Source: Desulfobacterales bacterium
Lineage (GTDB): Bacteria > Desulfobacterota > Desulfobacteria > Desulfobacterales > QNYZ01
Reading direction: 5' to 3'
DNA: 8,435 nucleotides
NCBI GenBank assembly: GCA_029938515.1
Contig: JAOZUU010000099.1
Span: forward strand, 1 to 8,435
The notes beneath the pieces were generated by a model. It searched no databases. It worked only from the letters and a program-made list of their open reading frames with translations, and had not been told where the DNA came from. The position numbers and the translations under genes are program-made. This document shows, piece by piece, positions 7,062 through 8,435 of the stretch (its first letter is position 1; each line of letters opens with the position of its first letter).

Positions 7062-7067
7062 AAGGAG
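7062..7067 (+). promoter_or_regulatory. Ribosome binding site for the TTG-start MarR gene
   Basis: AAGGAG lies 9 bases before the TTG at 7077-7079. No in-frame ATG or GTG lies nearby, so the strong site supports a TTG start. Confidence 0.7.
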
Positions 7068-7076
7068 CGACTGGAT

Positions 7077-7577
7077 TTGAGCAATACGTATGAACAGCGC
7101 TACCGGGAAATTCTCATATCCTTACGTAAAATCATTCAGGCCACCGATCTGCATTCCCGCAGCCTGAATAAAAAATTCGGTCTGACGGGCCCACAGCTAG
7201 TGATTCTGGAAGAGGTCTCCCATCATGAACGTATATCCGTCACGAACCTGGCAAAGGCGATTAGTTTAAGTCAGGCGACAGTGACCGACATCATCAACCG
7301 GCTCGTAAAAAATGGGTATTTGATTAAAAGAAAGAGCGAAAAAGATAAGCGCAAGGTAAGAATATCGCTTTCCGAAAAAGGGGTAACGGTCCTTGATCAA
7401 GCACCGCCGCCTCTCCAGGAAACATTTATCGAGCGTTTCTCCAATCTGGCCGATTGGGAGCAATTGATGATTTTAAGCGCCTTTGAGCGGGTTGTCAGTA
7501 TGATGTCGGCTGAAAAGATAGATGCCGCTCCGATTTTGGCATCCGGTCCGATCAGTGCGGAAAAACCCACCCAGTAA
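7077..7577 (+). CDS. MarR-family winged-helix transcriptional regulator
   Basis: A 166-residue protein, a normal MarR length of about 140-170. Residues 5-32 form the N-terminal dimerisation helix (YEQRYREILISLRKIIQ). GLTGPQLVILEEV (35-47) starts the winged-helix domain; SLSQATVTDIINRLVKNGYL (63-82) is the DNA-recognition helix; KSEKDKRKVRISLSEKG (86-102) is the wing with the usual Asp-x-Arg (D90, R92). Residues 113-145 form the C-terminal dimer helices, with a short Pro/Ala-rich tail. Such proteins bind palindromes as dimers, usually repress their own and neighbouring genes, and release on binding a small molecule. The ligand is unknown. It is divergent from the methyltransferase and convergent with the second MttB-family gene, so control of itself and the methyltransferase is the simplest reading. 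Confidence 0.92.
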   Translation: MSNTYEQRYREILISLRKIIQATDLHSRSLNKKFGLTGPQLVILEEVSHHERISVTNLAKAISLSQATVTDIINRLVKNGYLIKRKSEKDKRKVRISLSEKGVTVLDQAPPPLQETFIERFSNLADWEQLMILSAFERVVSMMSAEKIDAAPILASGPISAEKPTQ

Positions 7578-7598
7578 AAGTTACCACGCAAACAATAT

Positions 7599-7705
7599 TA
7601 TTAACCGCAGACAAACGCAGACTGACGCAGACTTATTTAAAAATAACAGGTGAATACGAATGGAAAGCCCTGTCTGCGTCAGTCCGCGTGGGTCTGCGGT
7701 TAATA
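7599..7705. repeat. 107-bp inverted-repeat element made of decamer units
   Basis: Two 34-base arms (7599-7632 and 7672-7705) are inverted copies with three mismatches, around a 39-base AT-rich centre. Each arm is itself three near-identical decamers: left AACCGCAGAC, AAACGCAGAC, TGACGCAGAC; right GTCTGCGTCA, GTCCGCGTGG, GTCTGCGGTT. It fills most of the gap between convergent genes and would fold into a long hairpin in either transcript, so it could stop transcription both ways. I recall similar 'cgcagac' repeats dispersed in Desulfobacterales genomes; this is untested. Confidence 0.75.
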
Positions 7706-7764
7706 TCTTTTACAGAGACGTCATCGCTTACGAAAATGCGCATCCCTTGAAAAAAGCGAGCGCC

Positions 7765-8435
7765 CTATCCCTTTTCATATTTGGCTAATATCTCTTTTTC
7801 ACCTTCCTGGCAGAGCCGTTCAAGTTCGGATATGACTTTGCCATCCAGACATTCGGGTTCATGGCTTTCGATAATAGTACGAATCTTTTCACGTACACGG
7901 TCTTCCATGGACGGTTTCCCGGCCTCTTGCCATGATACGATGGGTTGCCTGTCGAACATTTTGGTCATCCAGATTTCTTTGCGAAAATGATCGTATGTGT
8001 GTTGTTGATCCATGAAATGCCCGCCCGGACCGACCGCTGCAATCACTTCCCGGGCAAGGGTCTCGGTATTAACGGTCATCCCCTCAATAAAGCGCTTGCT
8101 CATACCTATAATCTCATTGCCCATAACCAGTTGTTCACACGAACAGGCCATACCACTGGCCGTGTAGCCCACGTCGTGGATCAAATTCAGCCCAGCCAAG
8201 CCCTGGCTTAGAATACCAAAGGCACTTTCCAATCCGGCCTGGGCATCCAGCGCTTTGGCGTCCGTGGCTCCGGCCAGCCCCCAGGTCGGCAGGTTAAATG
8301 ACCGGGCCACTTGTGCCTGCGCCGCGATACCCAGGCTGTTTTCCGGTGCACCAACCGTCATTAAAGCGGTGCTCATATCAAGGATCCCTACATTGCCACT
8401 CATACCGACCGGACAACCGGGCTGACGTAATTGGG
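7765..8435 (-). CDS. MttB-family (trimethylamine methyltransferase-like) protein, C-terminal part
   Basis: The frame is open to the right edge, giving about 222 C-terminal residues; the visible part starts QLRQPGCPVGMSGN and ends EILAKYEKG at a TAG stop (7767-7765). Family features in order are Q-L-x-x-PG-x-PV, LDMST, GAPE, LAGATDAKALDAQAG, GLNLIHDVGY, and EQLVMGNEIIGMSKRF, all typical of the MttB superfamily barrel. This copy is much closer to classical MttB than the gene at the left edge. Members transfer methyl groups from amines or betaines to a corrinoid protein. The visible part should span the pyrrolysine position of archaeal MttB (roughly at GATDAKALDAQ by length), yet there is no internal TAG, so it should be a non-pyrrolysine type such as those acting on quaternary amines. 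Substrate not determinable. Its start and promoter are outside the window. Confidence 0.92.
   Translation of the reverse strand, partial: QLRQPGCPVGMSGNVGILDMSTALMTVGAPENSLGIAAQAQVARSFNLPTWGLAGATDAKALDAQAGLESAFGILSQGLAGLNLIHDVGYTASGMACSCEQLVMGNEIIGMSKRFIEGMTVNTETLAREVIAAVGPGGHFMDQQHTYDHFRKEIWMTKMFDRQPIVSWQEAGKPSMEDRVREKIRTIIESHEPECLDGKVISELERLCQEGEKEILAKYEKG

Larger units (their letters stand above)
6711..7076. other. AT-rich regulatory gap between divergent methyltransferase and MarR genes
   Basis: No gene of convincing size lies here. From left to right it holds a weak hairpin (6774-6789), a candidate minus-strand promoter (6823-6852) overlapping a perfect 7+4+7 palindrome (6825-6842), a short palindrome ATACG-GAT-CGTAT (6868-6880), a second perfect palindrome (6969-6983) and the MarR ribosome binding site (7062-7067). 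A TATAAA at 6960-6965 could be a -10 box for marR, but no good -35 hexamer precedes it at 16-18 bases. The whole looks like a shared control region for two divergent transcripts. Confidence 0.6.

Noticed and set aside
7633..7767. The right-hand MttB-family gene ends in TAG, and the frame stays open for about 44 codons beyond it, which could suggest pyrrolysine readthrough.
   Set aside because: The protein already has a natural-looking C-terminus, pyrrolysine in MttB is internal, and the extension would run through the inverted repeat with no protein-like character.

Overview
The window looks like a bacterial chromosome segment of moderate GC with AT-rich gaps. The most likely source is a strictly anaerobic deltaproteobacterium of the Desulfobacterales type (Desulfobacterota). 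This is inference. It rests on two MttB-family methyltransferase genes, a MarR regulator of a type I associate with such genomes, TTG starts with strong Shine-Dalgarno sites, and two intergenic repeats of a style I recall from those genomes. No marker gene or rRNA is present to prove it.

Layout, left to right. (1) The 3' end of an MttB-family gene (+), cut by the window edge. (2) A 188-bp convergent gap with a roughly 106-bp repeat element built from degenerate heptamers. (3) A short gene on the minus strand resembling the cupin DMSP lyase family, but apparently missing the block that holds most of the metal ligands. (4) Divergent from it, a 1508-residue gene that is the centrepiece: a GlmS-like protein with an N-terminal class II glutamine amidotransferase, an insertion of about 300 residues inside that domain, a complete GlmS-like double-SIS isomerase, and then a second, degenerate double-SIS module. 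(5) Convergent with it after only 20 bp, a class I SAM-dependent methyltransferase (-) starting at TTG. (6) A regulatory gap of about 460 bp with a candidate minus-strand promoter, two perfect AT-rich palindromes and a possible 27-codon leader ORF. (7) A MarR-family regulator (+), also starting at TTG. (8) A 107-bp inverted-repeat element made of decamer units. (9) The 3' portion of a second MttB-family gene (-), cut by the right edge.

How the genes may work together. The flanks suggest use of methylated compounds: MttB proteins move methyl groups from tertiary or quaternary amines, or related compounds, to corrinoid proteins. The middle of the window (GlmS-like protein plus methyltransferase) looks like a separate function, perhaps amino-sugar chemistry. 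The MarR protein is well placed to control itself and the divergent methyltransferase transcript. The most noteworthy item is the giant GlmS-like protein. Its first isomerase keeps the GlmS Glu/Lys residues and the C-terminal lysine motif but lacks the ring-opening histidine, while the second isomerase-like module keeps a His-Gly-Pro motif at that place and has lost the others.
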